A stretch of DNA of 64,000 bases from assembly GCF_000346615.1 (NCBI RefSeq), contig NZ_ANNU01000003.1:1-64000 (forward strand), written 5' to 3'. The notes under the pieces are model-generated. The model saw only the letters and a program-made list of their open reading frames with translations, was not told where the DNA came from and did not search any database. The stretch is from Nafulsella turpanensis ZLM-10. Its GTDB lineage: Bacteria > Bacteroidota > Bacteroidia > Cytophagales > Cyclobacteriaceae. Made by a program: the position numbers and the translations under genes. Position 1 is the stretch's first letter; the number at the start of each line of letters is the position of its first letter. Below are positions 17,734 through 28,383 of this stretch, one piece after another.

Positions 17734-17907
17734 TGATTTGGTGTATTTTTACAAAAGGCTGTAGAATTCGTATAATGGTTTGAATCTGATAAAGTCAGTT
17801 GGTAAATCCAAAGTTCCATTTGGCTGGTTTTTATCATCACGAATCAAAATAAGGCAAAGCACTCATTTTACCAAATACAAAAAACACAAAGAAGATAAAC
17901 GGCAAAT

Positions 17908-18990
17908 ATGGATGCTGAACGGGGGCAGGATATCAGGAAAATCATTCATGTAGATATGGATGCCTTTTATGCTTCGGTAGAGCAGCGGGATAACCCTGCC
18001 TATCGCGGCAAACCCCTGGCAGTTGGGGGCAGCCGGGAAAGAGGGGTAGTGGCAGCAGCCAGCTATGAAGCCAGGCAGTTTGGTGTACGCTCTGCCATGC
18101 CTTCTGCCCTTGCCTATCGTAAATGCCCCCACCTAATTTTTGTGAAACCCCGCTTTGATGTTTATAAAGCCGTTTCGGAACAAATTCGGGCCGTCTTTTT
18201 TGAATACACCGACCTGGTGGAGCCCCTCTCGCTCGACGAGGCGTATCTGGATGTAACTAACAATAAGAAGGGCTTACCTTCTGCCACTTTAATTGCCCGG
18301 GAAATACGGCAACGGATTTTATCGGAAACCCGACTTACCGCCTCTGCAGGCATCAGTATAAATAAGTTCCTGGCTAAAACAGCTTCCGACATCAACAAAC
18401 CTAACGGGCAGTTCCTTATTCCCCCCGAAAAGGCAATGGATTTTCTGGCGGAGCTGCCCATCAGTAAGTTTTACGGCATTGGTAAGGTTACAGCAGAAAA
18501 GATGCATGGCCTCGGAATATTAAAGGGGACTGACTTACGCGAACAATCAGAAGCTGAACTTATTCGGTTGTTTGGCAAAGCGGGCCGGTACTATTACCAG
18601 ATTGTGCGGGGCATTGACCAGCGCCCGGTAAACCCAAACCGGATCAGAAAATCTATTGGAGCGGAGAACACTTTCAGCCATAATTTAACGGAGGAGGCAG
18701 AAATGCTGGAAGAATTGTCGGACATTGCTGCCCAGGTAGCCGGAAGATTGCAAAGAGCAGACCGGCAGGGAAGAACCCTGACCATAAAAATAAAATTTGC
18801 CGATTTTGTGCAGATAACCCGCAGCAGAACATTTGGTCATCCTGTTTCTTCTCAGAGAACCATAGAAATGCTGGCTCATGAGATACTGCTGCAGGAGAAG
18901 CTGGAAGGAAAAGAGGTGCGCCTGCTGGGTATAACCATTTCTAACCTCGATGTGCCGGAAGTCGGTGGCCAGTTAACCATTCAGTTTTAA
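17908..18990 (+). CDS. dinB: DNA polymerase IV (Y-family)
   Basis: 360 residues, full length. Catalytic acids are visible in H-V-D-M-D-A-F-Y-A-S-V (Asp16, Asp18) and S-L-D-E-A-Y-L-D-V (Asp109, Glu110). The helix-hairpin-helix G-I-G-K-V-T-A-E-K and the little-finger domain follow. The protein ends in Q-L-T-I-Q-F, which fits a beta-clamp binding peptide. It carries out error-prone translesion synthesis. It is a single gene divergent from tldD; I see no LexA-type box in the 174-base gap. Confidence 0.95.
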   Translation: MDAERGQDIRKIIHVDMDAFYASVEQRDNPAYRGKPLAVGGSRERGVVAAASYEARQFGVRSAMPSALAYRKCPHLIFVKPRFDVYKAVSEQIRAVFFEYTDLVEPLSLDEAYLDVTNNKKGLPSATLIAREIRQRILSETRLTASAGISINKFLAKTASDINKPNGQFLIPPEKAMDFLAELPISKFYGIGKVTAEKMHGLGILKGTDLREQSEAELIRLFGKAGRYYYQIVRGIDQRPVNPNRIRKSIGAENTFSHNLTEEAEMLEELSDIAAQVAGRLQRADRQGRTLTIKIKFADFVQITRSRTFGHPVSSQRTIEMLAHEILLQEKLEGKEVRLLGITISNLDVPEVGGQLTIQF

Positions 18991-19017
18991 AAAGTACCAC
19001 TGGCCAGGGCCTTCCTT

Positions 19018-19767
19018 CTAAAGGAGGGTATAGTAGCGAAAAATATGCACCAGATCTTCCAGTTTATCCTCGTCCAGGTCATGGCTTAATGCGTAATCGT
19101 GCGCCTGCTCCAGCCGATCAGGGTCCAGCAGCTCATCCAGCGATTCAAAATAGACCGTTCGTATTCTCTTCCCCAAAAGGAAGTCTGTTTTTTCCACCTC
19201 CATCCGGAAGAGTCGCAACCCCTGCTCTCCTACCACAAACAGGCAATGCTTAACAGACAATTGTTCTGGCCTGGTTTTGGCAGGATGGCCGCTAAGGGCA
19301 GAGAACTGGCCACTTAAATTTATTTCGCACAACTGAATGGGGCTTTTTTTGCCCTTTCCGGGGCAAATCTGGTAACGGTCAACATAAGCTGAAGATAAAT
19401 ACTGAATGAGATTTACAGAATTAGACTTGCTGAGGAGTGCGATGTCTTTTCCTTCATATTCTACTTTAAAAAAGCTAAGCTTGCCATTTTTGAACGGAAT
19501 GGAAAAATATTGATCTCCCTGAAAGGAGAAGGAAATAACCTCTTCAGGCATAAGCCTCTGCTCATTTCCGGTCACGTCTTTATAATGCAGCAATTCCAGG
19601 TATGCATCATAATATATCGAAAGCTCCTGGGTACTGCCGTCAGAAAGAACAAGCTGCTCCACGGACCATTCCCGGTCTGCCTGGGCAAAAATATTATGGC
19701 TTCCCAAACAGCCCAGCGAAATTAACAGCAGCAGGCGGAATTTTTGCTTTACAGCATGAATTTTCAT
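19018..19767 (-). CDS. Exported protein of unknown function
   Basis: 249 residues from the ATG at 19767, which starts a clean signal peptide (K-x-K-F-R-L-L-L-L-I-S-L-G-C-L-G, cleavage after F-A-Q); an upstream in-frame ATG would bury it. The mature part is mostly beta-strand-like with no cysteine pattern or catalytic motif. The C-terminal 60 residues are helical and acidic. No family recognised. It is convergent with dinB (27 bases apart) and isolated on its other side by a 350-base gap. Confidence 0.7.
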   Translation of the reverse strand: MKIHAVKQKFRLLLLISLGCLGSHNIFAQADREWSVEQLVLSDGSTQELSIYYDAYLELLHYKDVTGNEQRLMPEEVISFSFQGDQYFSIPFKNGKLSFFKVEYEGKDIALLSKSNSVNLIQYLSSAYVDRYQICPGKGKKSPIQLCEINLSGQFSALSGHPAKTRPEQLSVKHCLFVVGEQGLRLFRMEVEKTDFLLGKRIRTVYFESLDELLDPDRLEQAHDYALSHDLDEDKLEDLVHIFRYYTLL

Positions 19768-20123
19768 CTTAAATTCATCTTTATTTAGCCCTAAAATAAT
19801 GATAAGCTGTAAAGCCCATACATACATGTACCAAAACACCCAAAGTTAAAGAAGCCTCTTCCTCCATCTCCTGCCAATTTTACATCTCTGCAAACATGGG
19901 CTCTCTACAGGGCCTGGTAAGGATTAGGTGCACCACATTCTTTTCTTACCTCCTTAAGAAGGGTTAAGCTTTAATCAGGAAAAGTTAGTAATAAGTCTTC
20001 GGGAGTGATGGATGCTGAAAACCGCAGCCGATGAGTTCTGGTGGCAGAACCTGACGAGGATATCTTCTTATGGCACGTCACCTGTCTCCTATAGCTCAAT
20101 ATAATAAATGCAGGCAGTTGTGG
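19768..20123. other. Intergenic region with possible structured RNA
   Basis: No ORF of note. Between about 20000 and 20090 the plus strand carries two small hairpins, GCTG/CAGC (from 20013) and GTTCTG/CAGAAC (20034-20049), in an unusually GC-rich stretch for an intergenic region. I recognise no known riboswitch or ribozyme. It may be an RNA, a degraded gene or nothing. Confidence 0.35.
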
Positions 20124-20882
20124 CTAACCTTCCTGCTCCGGCCGGAATGTTTTAAAGTAGCCAAGCACTGCCTCATGGATTTCATATTCCGTAGCTTCGT
20201 ACAGAAAGTTTTCGCTCAACCGGCAGTATTGCATAAAAGCATCCAGCTCCTCTTCATCTTCCAAACCAGTAATCTTCTTCACAATATCGCGGTTATATTT
20301 TGTCAGGATATACGCTTTCTTCGTATCCTTAACTTCTACTTCAGCTAAAAACTTTCGGCCCCTCTCTTTTTTACTAAACCGGCCGGCAATACCAGAGAAT
20401 ACACCACCCACACTTACGCCTCCAGTCCCTTCAATTACTTCTACCGGTAAATCTTCCGGCAGCCGTAAATCCGGTTTGGGCTTTCCGTCAGGCGTTTCCA
20501 TACTCAGAAGCAATTCTTTTAATTTCTGCTCGGAAGGAAGACTATTTACCACCACTTCATCCAATTCATAAACATTAGGGGCTAAGCGTATAATAAAGAG
20601 CCTTCCTGCTTTTGCCGGGGCAAGCACTTTTTTCTGGCCAAAAGTAACACTACTTACCAGAAGGGTATCTCCAGCGTTAACAGGCAAACGGAAGTATCCT
20701 TCAGCATCACTCGCAGTACGGAGACCGCTCTCATTGTTAATAATATGAGAAAACCCGATCCCACTACTATCCTCAGCATTTAGGAGCCGACCCTCAAGTA
20801 TAAAAGGTTTATCCTGTGCCTGCAAAAAGCCTGTAAGGCTAAAAAATGTCAGAAATAAAAAAAATATATTCTTCTTGTTCAT
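20124..20882 (-). CDS. Exported carboxypeptidase-regulatory-like (CarboxypepD_reg) protein
   Basis: 252 residues from the ATG at 20882, which begins the signal peptide M-N-K-K-N-I-F-F-L-F-L, cut after Q-A-Q. Residues 24-105 form a carboxypeptidase D regulatory-like beta-sandwich: L-E-G-R-L-L-N-A-E-D, G-F-S-H-I-I-N and G-Y-F-R-L-P-V-N-A-G-D, then V-Y-E-L-D-E-V-V-V. The rest is a domain I do not recognise. Such domains usually sit on outer-membrane proteins, but no barrel follows. Lone gene; function unknown. Confidence 0.78.
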   Translation of the reverse strand: MNKKNIFFLFLTFFSLTGFLQAQDKPFILEGRLLNAEDSSGIGFSHIINNESGLRTASDAEGYFRLPVNAGDTLLVSSVTFGQKKVLAPAKAGRLFIIRLAPNVYELDEVVVNSLPSEQKLKELLLSMETPDGKPKPDLRLPEDLPVEVIEGTGGVSVGGVFSGIAGRFSKKERGRKFLAEVEVKDTKKAYILTKYNRDIVKKITGLEDEEELDAFMQYCRLSENFLYEATEYEIHEAVLGYFKTFRPEQEG

Positions 20883-21355
20883 AAGTTCAATGGTGATAAA
20901 AGCAATACGGAAAAAACGCAACAATATTGCCTTGTGGCAGACAGCAGTTAATTCCTTAATATTAGCCATTTTTACCTCCAGTTTGTCATTTATAATTATT
21001 TTTAATTACCACTTTTTTTATAATACCAACTAAAAATTTCACTCTCTCCATCCTCCCCTCCCTGAGCAGTTGAACAAAACTATTGCCTGACTTCAATATC
21101 TTACCTGAACCAGGGCTTCCTTTTTTAGCGGGGCATTCTGGCTTCATCACTATTTTTTACACCTAAAATACCTAATTTTGTTTTACTTCACCCGTAATTC
21201 TCCCATTTTAACATTTTTAGCCCGCCCCACACACCTTCTCCTACTGGTTCAATTCCCTACAATTACGCAAGTTTGCCTGAAACCCTTCATCCACCGCTTT
21301 TACTCTTTGCTTTTTTATATTTTTGAGGCAGGTTTTAAATCTAGCCATTTTTACC
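20883..21355. other. AT-rich intergenic region before the GAF receptor
   Basis: About 470 bases without a gene. On the plus strand it holds two TAnnTTTG matches: TAATTTTG (21173-21180) and TATTTTTG (21318-21325). The second would give a leader of about 24 bases for the receptor gene. Neither has a clear TTTG 19 bases upstream. Nothing else is visible. Confidence 0.5.
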
Positions 21356-22933
21356 ATGTCGAGAAAATACAATCTCCATACCTTTAGCTTTCACTTCATT
21401 CTTATTTATGCGGTCGCGGCCCTTATAAGTCTGTTAATCATAATTTCCTATTTCATTTCCGCCAACACCTTCACGATCAGGTACAATCATTATGCTTCGG
21501 TAGTGGAGCCGCTTAAGTATCAGATAAAGGCGTGCAATATTGAAATAAATAAACAGGCGGCCGCCCTGCAGGCGTATTCAATTACCGGTGAAGAAAAGTC
21601 TAAAAAAGTGGGAATCCAGCTCCTTAATAAGAAGCTCCCTGAGCGAATTCAGCTGATGCGGGATTATGCCGCCCAGTTAAATGATCCGATGCTGGAATCA
21701 AAGATAAGTGAAGTGGAGGCTGCACTCCTTAAATTCCAGCTGGCAAGCCAGCAGATTACCTATCCGGCAGACGAGCAGATGGCAAGCTTAATTAAAAGTA
21801 GCTACGCTCCTGAGGTGGAGAGGCTCAGCAGTTTTCTCAAAGATTTTAATGCTTACCTGTACGATAAGCATTCCAGCACCTTCAATAATACCTTTAGTAC
21901 CCTTAATACCACGAAATACTGGACTCTCTTAGCTTTTATACTCCTCATGGGCCTTTTCTATTTCGTGGTTCGCAAAACCCGGAAGTTTGTACTTACGCGG
22001 GTAAAAACCTTAGAAGAAGAGATAAATGAAATTGCGGCTGGAAATATTCCCGCAGAAATCCCTGTGGAAGAAAATGAGCTTTCTTCTATCATCAAGTCAG
22101 TCAACACCCTGGTCCAAAACCTTCGGAATGTAAAAGAATTCTCCCTGCAGGTGGGTAAAGGCGATTTCGACACCAACATTACCGTTTTTGATAATGAAGG
22201 AGAACTTGGCAATGCCCTGGCAGGGATGCGCCAAAGCTTAAAAGAAGTAGCCCAGGAAGATAAAAAGCGCCATTGGGTGAATGCCGGCCTTACGCAATTC
22301 CATAGTATTATCCGTCAGAACAATACTGAATTACAGGAACTTTGCTTTGAAGTACTATCCCAGCTCATCAAATACATTAAAGTTAACCAGGGAGGAGTTT
22401 TTATTCTCCACGATGAGAATGGTTATAAAGAACTAAGGCTGGAGGCAAGCTATGCCTATAATCGTAAAAAGTTTCAGGAAAAGGTGCTGGCGCCGGGGCA
22501 GGGATTGGTGGGCCAGGCTTACCTGGAGCAGGATAAAATTTACCTGAAGGAAATTCCAAAGAATTATGTTCACATCACCTCCGGCTTAGGAGATGCGCCT
22601 CCTACTACACTGCTCATTCAACCACTTAAAGTAAATGAGCAGGTAGTGGGTGTAATTGAGCTGGCGGCCTTCTACGATATTGAAGGTTATGTGCAGGACT
22701 TTATAGAGAAAGTAGCCGAAACCTTAGCCTCGGCAGTGGCCAATGCTAAAAACAATTCTAGAAACAGGCTTATTCTGGAAGAATCGCAAAGTCTGGCCGA
22801 GCAGCTTAGGGCTCAGGAAGAGGAACTGCGGCAAAATACAGAAGAACTGCAGGCAACGCAGGAGGAAATGGAAAGACGTATTCGTGAACTTGAAGCCGAA
22901 AATCAGCGACTGAAAGAACCTGCTAACCAATAA
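21356..22933 (+). CDS. Membrane HAMP-GAF receptor with coiled-coil tail
   Basis: 525 residues from the ATG at 21356; the longer ORF begins with TTG. A membrane helix at about 10-33 and another at 187-206 frame a helical extracytoplasmic sensor. A HAMP-like linker and a second helical segment follow, then a GAF domain (about 325-470) with G-Q-G-L-V-G-Q-A and P-L-K-V-N-E-Q-V-V-G-V-I-E-L. The last 55 residues are an uninterrupted coiled coil of E-E-L-R and L-Q-A-T-Q-E-E type. No kinase, cyclase or methyl-accepting output is present, so it must act through a partner. No neighbour offers itself. Confidence 0.85.
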   Translation: MSRKYNLHTFSFHFILIYAVAALISLLIIISYFISANTFTIRYNHYASVVEPLKYQIKACNIEINKQAAALQAYSITGEEKSKKVGIQLLNKKLPERIQLMRDYAAQLNDPMLESKISEVEAALLKFQLASQQITYPADEQMASLIKSSYAPEVERLSSFLKDFNAYLYDKHSSTFNNTFSTLNTTKYWTLLAFILLMGLFYFVVRKTRKFVLTRVKTLEEEINEIAAGNIPAEIPVEENELSSIIKSVNTLVQNLRNVKEFSLQVGKGDFDTNITVFDNEGELGNALAGMRQSLKEVAQEDKKRHWVNAGLTQFHSIIRQNNTELQELCFEVLSQLIKYIKVNQGGVFILHDENGYKELRLEASYAYNRKKFQEKVLAPGQGLVGQAYLEQDKIYLKEIPKNYVHITSGLGDAPPTTLLIQPLKVNEQVVGVIELAAFYDIEGYVQDFIEKVAETLASAVANAKNNSRNRLILEESQSLAEQLRAQEEELRQNTEELQATQEEMERRIRELEAENQRLKEPANQ

Positions 22934-22957
22934 TTAATTCACAAAATTTGCCTCCCG

Positions 22958-22988
22958 TTCGTGAAACTCATTTCTTTCAGTAGATTTG
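22958..22988 (+). promoter_or_regulatory. Promoter of ligA
   Basis: TTCG (22958-22961), 19 bases, then TAGATTTG (22981-22988): one mismatch from TTTG-N19-TAnnTTTG. The ligA ATG follows 20 bases later. Confidence 0.5.
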
Positions 22989-22993
22989 TATAA

Positions 22994-25023
<2,030 letters not shown>

Positions 25024-25024
<1 letters not shown>

Positions 25025-25542
25025 TGTCGTTTCTTCACCAAACATTAATTCCTTATAAAATGCAGGTAGTGCTTCGTAAAAGCAAGAGCCCGCGCAGGAG
25101 TATGAATTACCGGCAGGTTAGGCTTGTTGGCATTATATTTACGATGAAAAACTTGGATGATTATGAAGCCATCCGACAGTTCGAGTCCAGGTTGAAGAAA
25201 GAAGGAAAAGAGGTCGTAGTCCTTTGTTATCTTCCTAAAAATGTTGAAAATTTCGACTTCCATTACGACATTTTCTCAAAAAATGATTTTAACTTTTGGG
25301 GAAGCCCTGAAGCAAATAACCTTCAGGAGTTTATTAGTAAGCCATTTGACCTGTTGATTTGCCTCGACCGGGCTCCTAACCTTTACATAGAATACCTGCT
25401 TGCCAGGAGCAGAGCAGCTTTAAGGATTGGCCCTTACCTCGACAGGCAGAAAGGCATTTTTGAACTGATGATTAAGGAATCGGCAGAAAAACCTTTAGCT
25501 GATTTTATTCAACAGATATACCACTACACCAACGAATTGTGA
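25024..25542 (+). CDS. Conserved Bacteroidota protein between ligA and dapA (DUF6913-like)
   Basis: 172 residues. A basic N-terminal segment (K-S-K-S-P-R-R-S) leads to an alpha/beta domain with V-G-I-I-F, V-V-V-L-C-Y-L-P and P-F-D-L-L-I-C-L-D. The R-I-G-P-Y and F-E-L-M-I motifs are typical of a small Bacteroidota family that I believe is DUF6913; I could not check this. Its ATG overlaps the ligA stop and its stop overlaps the dapA ATG, so it is translated between them. No membrane segment; function unknown. Confidence 0.75.
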
Positions 25543-26420
25543 TGATTGAAAAGTTTAAAGGAGTTGGGGTTGCTTTGGTTACCCCTTTTACCGAACAGGG
25601 AACTGTAGATGTGGGCGCTTTTAACAGACTGGTAGATTATACTACCCGTGGAGGAGTAGATTACCTGGTTATCCACGGAACGACCGGTGAAGCTGCCACT
25701 ACTACTGAAAAAGAAAAGGCTGAATTCCTGGAGCTGCTTTTTCAGGCAAATATCAAAAAACTCCCTGTGGTGTATGGTTTAGGCGGAAATAATACCGCGG
25801 CGCTTATCAATGAAGTACAACAGCTAAATTTAGAAGGAGTCGATGCCCTTTTATCGGCCGGCCCTGCCTACAGCCTGCCCACACAGGAAGGAATTTTCCA
25901 GCATTACACCGCCCTGGCCGACGCATCACCAAAACCGCTTATTCTGTATAATGTACCGGCACGAACCGCCAGGAACATAAGTGCAGAAACCACGCTCCGC
26001 CTGGCTGAACATGAAAATATTATTGGTATAAAGGAAGCGTCTAAAGATTTGAATCAATGCATGGAAATTGCCCGCCACCAGTCAGAAAGTTTTCTGCTGA
26101 TTAGCGGAGATGACATGCTTACCATCCCGATGATTTCCATTGGAGGAGCAGGTGTAATTTCTGTGCTGGCGAATGCGCTTCCGGATATCTTCTGTAAAAT
26201 GGTGACCAATGCCTTGAATGGAAAGTACGAAGAGGCTCAGCAAGCCCTTTTTAAAGTGCTGGAATTAAACAGCCTGCTTTATTGCGAAGGAAACCCTGTA
26301 GGTGTTAAACAGGTGCTGAAAGAGCTCAATATCTGTGAGCCTTATGTCCGCTTACCCTTGGTAAAAGCCAGCAATTCTTTAGGTGCAGATTTAAAGCAGG
26401 CACTGCAAAAGCTTTCTTAG
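25542..26420 (+). CDS. dapA: 4-hydroxy-tetrahydrodipicolinate synthase
   Basis: 292 residues from the ATG at 25542; a GTG one codon earlier is the alternative. It condenses pyruvate with aspartate semialdehyde in the lysine/diaminopimelate pathway. The Schiff-base lysine is K164 (G-I-K-E-A-S), the catalytic tyrosine is Y136 (Y-N-V-P-A-R-T) and G-T-T-G-E occupies 46-50. Full length with no changes at key residues. Last gene of the ligA operon, followed by a terminator at 26461-26507. Confidence 0.97.
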   Translation: MIEKFKGVGVALVTPFTEQGTVDVGAFNRLVDYTTRGGVDYLVIHGTTGEAATTTEKEKAEFLELLFQANIKKLPVVYGLGGNNTAALINEVQQLNLEGVDALLSAGPAYSLPTQEGIFQHYTALADASPKPLILYNVPARTARNISAETTLRLAEHENIIGIKEASKDLNQCMEIARHQSESFLLISGDDMLTIPMISIGGAGVISVLANALPDIFCKMVTNALNGKYEEAQQALFKVLELNSLLYCEGNPVGVKQVLKELNICEPYVRLPLVKASNSLGADLKQALQKLS

Positions 26421-26460
26421 CCTGCTTCTGTAAAGCTTTTCTTCTCTTCCAGAAATTCGG

Positions 26461-26507
26461 TCCGGCTCTGGCTGCTCTAAAAAAGTAGTAGCATGGGCCG
26501 GATTTTT
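26461..26507 (+). terminator. Terminator after dapA
   Basis: TCCGGC (26461-26466) pairs with GCCGGA, with an inner GCTGCT/AGTAGC stem, and is followed by TTTTTGTTTTTG. Orientation and position fit the end of the ligA-dapA operon. Confidence 0.65.
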
Positions 26508-26600
26508 GTTTTTGCACCAGCCGACTTACCCTCCTGCTATAAGGCTACTTTGATATACCCGAAGCGTAAGGAGGAGAAATCATGGAAATACCAGAAAAAA

Positions 26601-26623
26601 AGCGGCAGATGTTATCTGCCGCT
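26601..26623 (-). terminator. Bidirectional terminator by the histone-like gene
   Basis: A perfect 10-bp stem (AGCGGCAGAT / ATCTGCCGCT) with a 3-base loop. On the minus strand it is followed by a run of seven or more T, on the plus strand by TTTCTAT. It lies 45 bases past the stop of the minus-strand histone-like gene. Confidence 0.85.
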
Positions 26624-26667
26624 TTTCTATTCTAATGAAATTAAGAAACTCGTTCTATTTAATTAGC

Positions 26668-26847
26668 TTATTTAGAGTCGTTCTTCTTTTCCTGAACTTC
26701 AATTCTGATTTCCTGTGCAAGGTTTTTCAGCTCCTGCATACCTTTACGAACGCGTGTACCTGCGGCCTGGTTTTCTTTTTCATAGAATTTCTGGAAGTCG
26801 CCTTCCAAAGACATTATTAAGTCTCTGATTTGGTCAAAACGTGTCAT
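26668..26847 (-). CDS. Histone H1-like protein, 59 residues
   Basis: A small charged helical protein not easily seen in long-ORF searches. It carries the conserved Bacteroidota pattern F-Y-E-K-x-N-x-A-A-G-T-R-V-R-K-G-M-Q-E-L-K near residues 21-41, then A-Q-E-I-R. This family is annotated as histone H1/Hc1-like and is small and abundant in Bacteroidota. Net charge here is near neutral, so DNA binding is not certain. The ATG at 26847 has no stronger alternative; a strong terminator follows the gene. Confidence 0.88.
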   Translation of the reverse strand: MTRFDQIRDLIMSLEGDFQKFYEKENQAAGTRVRKGMQELKNLAQEIRIEVQEKKNDSK

Positions 26848-26941
26848 ACAAGTCTGATTTTGGTTTAATTGATAAAAGTTTTAATGTTATGGTTAGCAAT
26901 ATAATTAAATAGTTGAATAAATAACAAGGATAAAAATACTT

Positions 26942-28201
26942 TTAAGCATCAAAACCTGCCATTTGAGCAGCATATTCATGATTTTGGTATTCTCCGCTAT
27001 CTAATTTGCGCTTAATTTCAGTAAATGCAGTAATGGTTTCTTCCACATCAGCCAGTGTGTGAGAGGCAGTTGGGATTAAACGCAGCATAATTACATCTTT
27101 TGGCACTACCGGGTAAATAACTACTGAACAGAAGATGTTAAAGTTTTCTCTTAAGTCTTTATTCAGGATGGTTGCTTCACTCAGGGCTCCTTTTAGGAAC
27201 ACCGGAGTAACCGGCGATTCGGTGGTGCCAATATTAAAGCCTTTCTCTTTTAAGCCGCTCTGCAGGGTATTTACAATTTTCCAGAGATTTTCTTTATGCT
27301 CCGGCTCTTCGCGCAGCATTTGCAGACGTTTACGGCCACCTTCCACATATATCATTGGCAGCGACTTGGCAAAAATCTGAGAGCGCATATTATACTTCAG
27401 GTAATCAATAATACCTCTATCGCCGGCAACAAATGCTCCTATACCAGCCATGGATTTGGCAAAAGTGGAAAAATAAAGGTCAACTTCGTCCTGAACCCCC
27501 AGCTCTTCGCCTGCTCCTGCTCCTGTTTTACCCATGGTACCAAAACCATGTGCATCGTCTATCAGGAGACGGAAGTTAAATTTCTTTTTAAGGGCAACAA
27601 TCTCGCGGAGTTTACCCATGTTCCCTGACATACCGAACACCCCTTCAGTAATAACCAGTATACCTCCTCCGGTTTCGCTCACGATGCGTTCAGCACGCTT
27701 CAATTGCTTTTCCAGGTTGTCGATATCGTTATGAGGAAAAACAAAGCGTTTGCCCATGTGCAGACGAACACCGTCTACAATACAGGCATGTGATTCGCCG
27801 TCATACACAATAACATCTTTACGGTCTACCAGAGCCTCTATAATAGAAAGAATCCCCTGGTAACCGAAGTTAAGTAAATAGGCTGACTCTTTTTTTACAA
27901 AGCTGGCCAGCTCCTGTTCAAACTGTAAGTGGAAGTCGGTGTTGCCTGACATCATTCTGGCCCCCATCGGGTAGGCAGCGCCCCAGCGTTCTGCTGCATC
28001 TGCATCTGCCTTCCGTACATCCGGATGGTTCGCCAGCCCCAGATAATTATTCAAACTCCAGGTAAGAACTTCCTTACCTCTCCAAAGCATTCTTGGAGCA
28101 ATCTCACCCTCTAATTTCGGGAACATGAAGTAACCTTCATCCACCTCTGAGTGCCGGCCTAAAGGCCCTCTGTCCTGCAATAATTTTTCAAATAGATCCA
28201 C
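26942..28201 (-). CDS. spt: Serine palmitoyltransferase-type alpha-oxoamine synthase
   Basis: 419 residues, PLP-dependent alpha-oxoamine synthase family. The PLP lysine is K249 in S-T-F-A-K-S-M-A-G-I-G, the PLP-ring histidine H138 in E-S-H-A-C, and D-D-A-H-G at 215-219. The N-terminal Y-F-x-F-P-K-L-E-G-E-I is characteristic of the Bacteroidota serine palmitoyltransferase group. It condenses an amino acid with an acyl thioester, the first step of sphingolipid synthesis; relatives using cysteate make sulfonolipids, so the amino acid substrate is open. The start is GTG. A consensus promoter (28255-28285) precedes it. Confidence 0.88.
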   Translation of the reverse strand: MDLFEKLLQDRGPLGRHSEVDEGYFMFPKLEGEIAPRMLWRGKEVLTWSLNNYLGLANHPDVRKADADAAERWGAAYPMGARMMSGNTDFHLQFEQELASFVKKESAYLLNFGYQGILSIIEALVDRKDVIVYDGESHACIVDGVRLHMGKRFVFPHNDIDNLEKQLKRAERIVSETGGGILVITEGVFGMSGNMGKLREIVALKKKFNFRLLIDDAHGFGTMGKTGAGAGEELGVQDEVDLYFSTFAKSMAGIGAFVAGDRGIIDYLKYNMRSQIFAKSLPMIYVEGGRKRLQMLREEPEHKENLWKIVNTLQSGLKEKGFNIGTTESPVTPVFLKGALSEATILNKDLRENFNIFCSVVIYPVVPKDVIMLRLIPTASHTLADVEETITAFTEIKRKLDSGEYQNHEYAAQMAGFDA

Positions 28202-28254
28202 AACTAATATTCTTTAAGTTGTACAATTTTCCTGCGTTTTCGCATTTTAACAAC

Positions 28255-28285
28255 CAAAATTAGAATTAATTCCCAACTGTTCAAA
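28255..28285 (-). promoter_or_regulatory. Consensus promoter of spt
   Basis: TTTG (28282-28285), 19 bases, then TAATTTTG (28255-28262): a full match to TTTG-N19-TAnnTTTG, giving a leader of about 47 bases. Confidence 0.7.
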
Positions 28286-28383
28286 AATCAGCTATAAAAA
28301 TCAGGTGAAGAGTTCAATATTTAAGTAATATTTTATAGCATTGTACAACTTTTTACGATTCTTTCACCTTTCATATAGCCATT

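Noticed and set aside
20000-20090. Hammerhead ribozyme idea for the GC-rich intergenic stretch
   Set aside because: A CTGACGA box is present, but no GAAA box follows at a suitable distance, so the core cannot form.
26582-26635. 17-codon ORF with a good AAGGAGG site near the terminator
   Set aside because: The coding part overlaps the hairpin of the terminator and the peptide has no features; a leader peptide cannot be supported.
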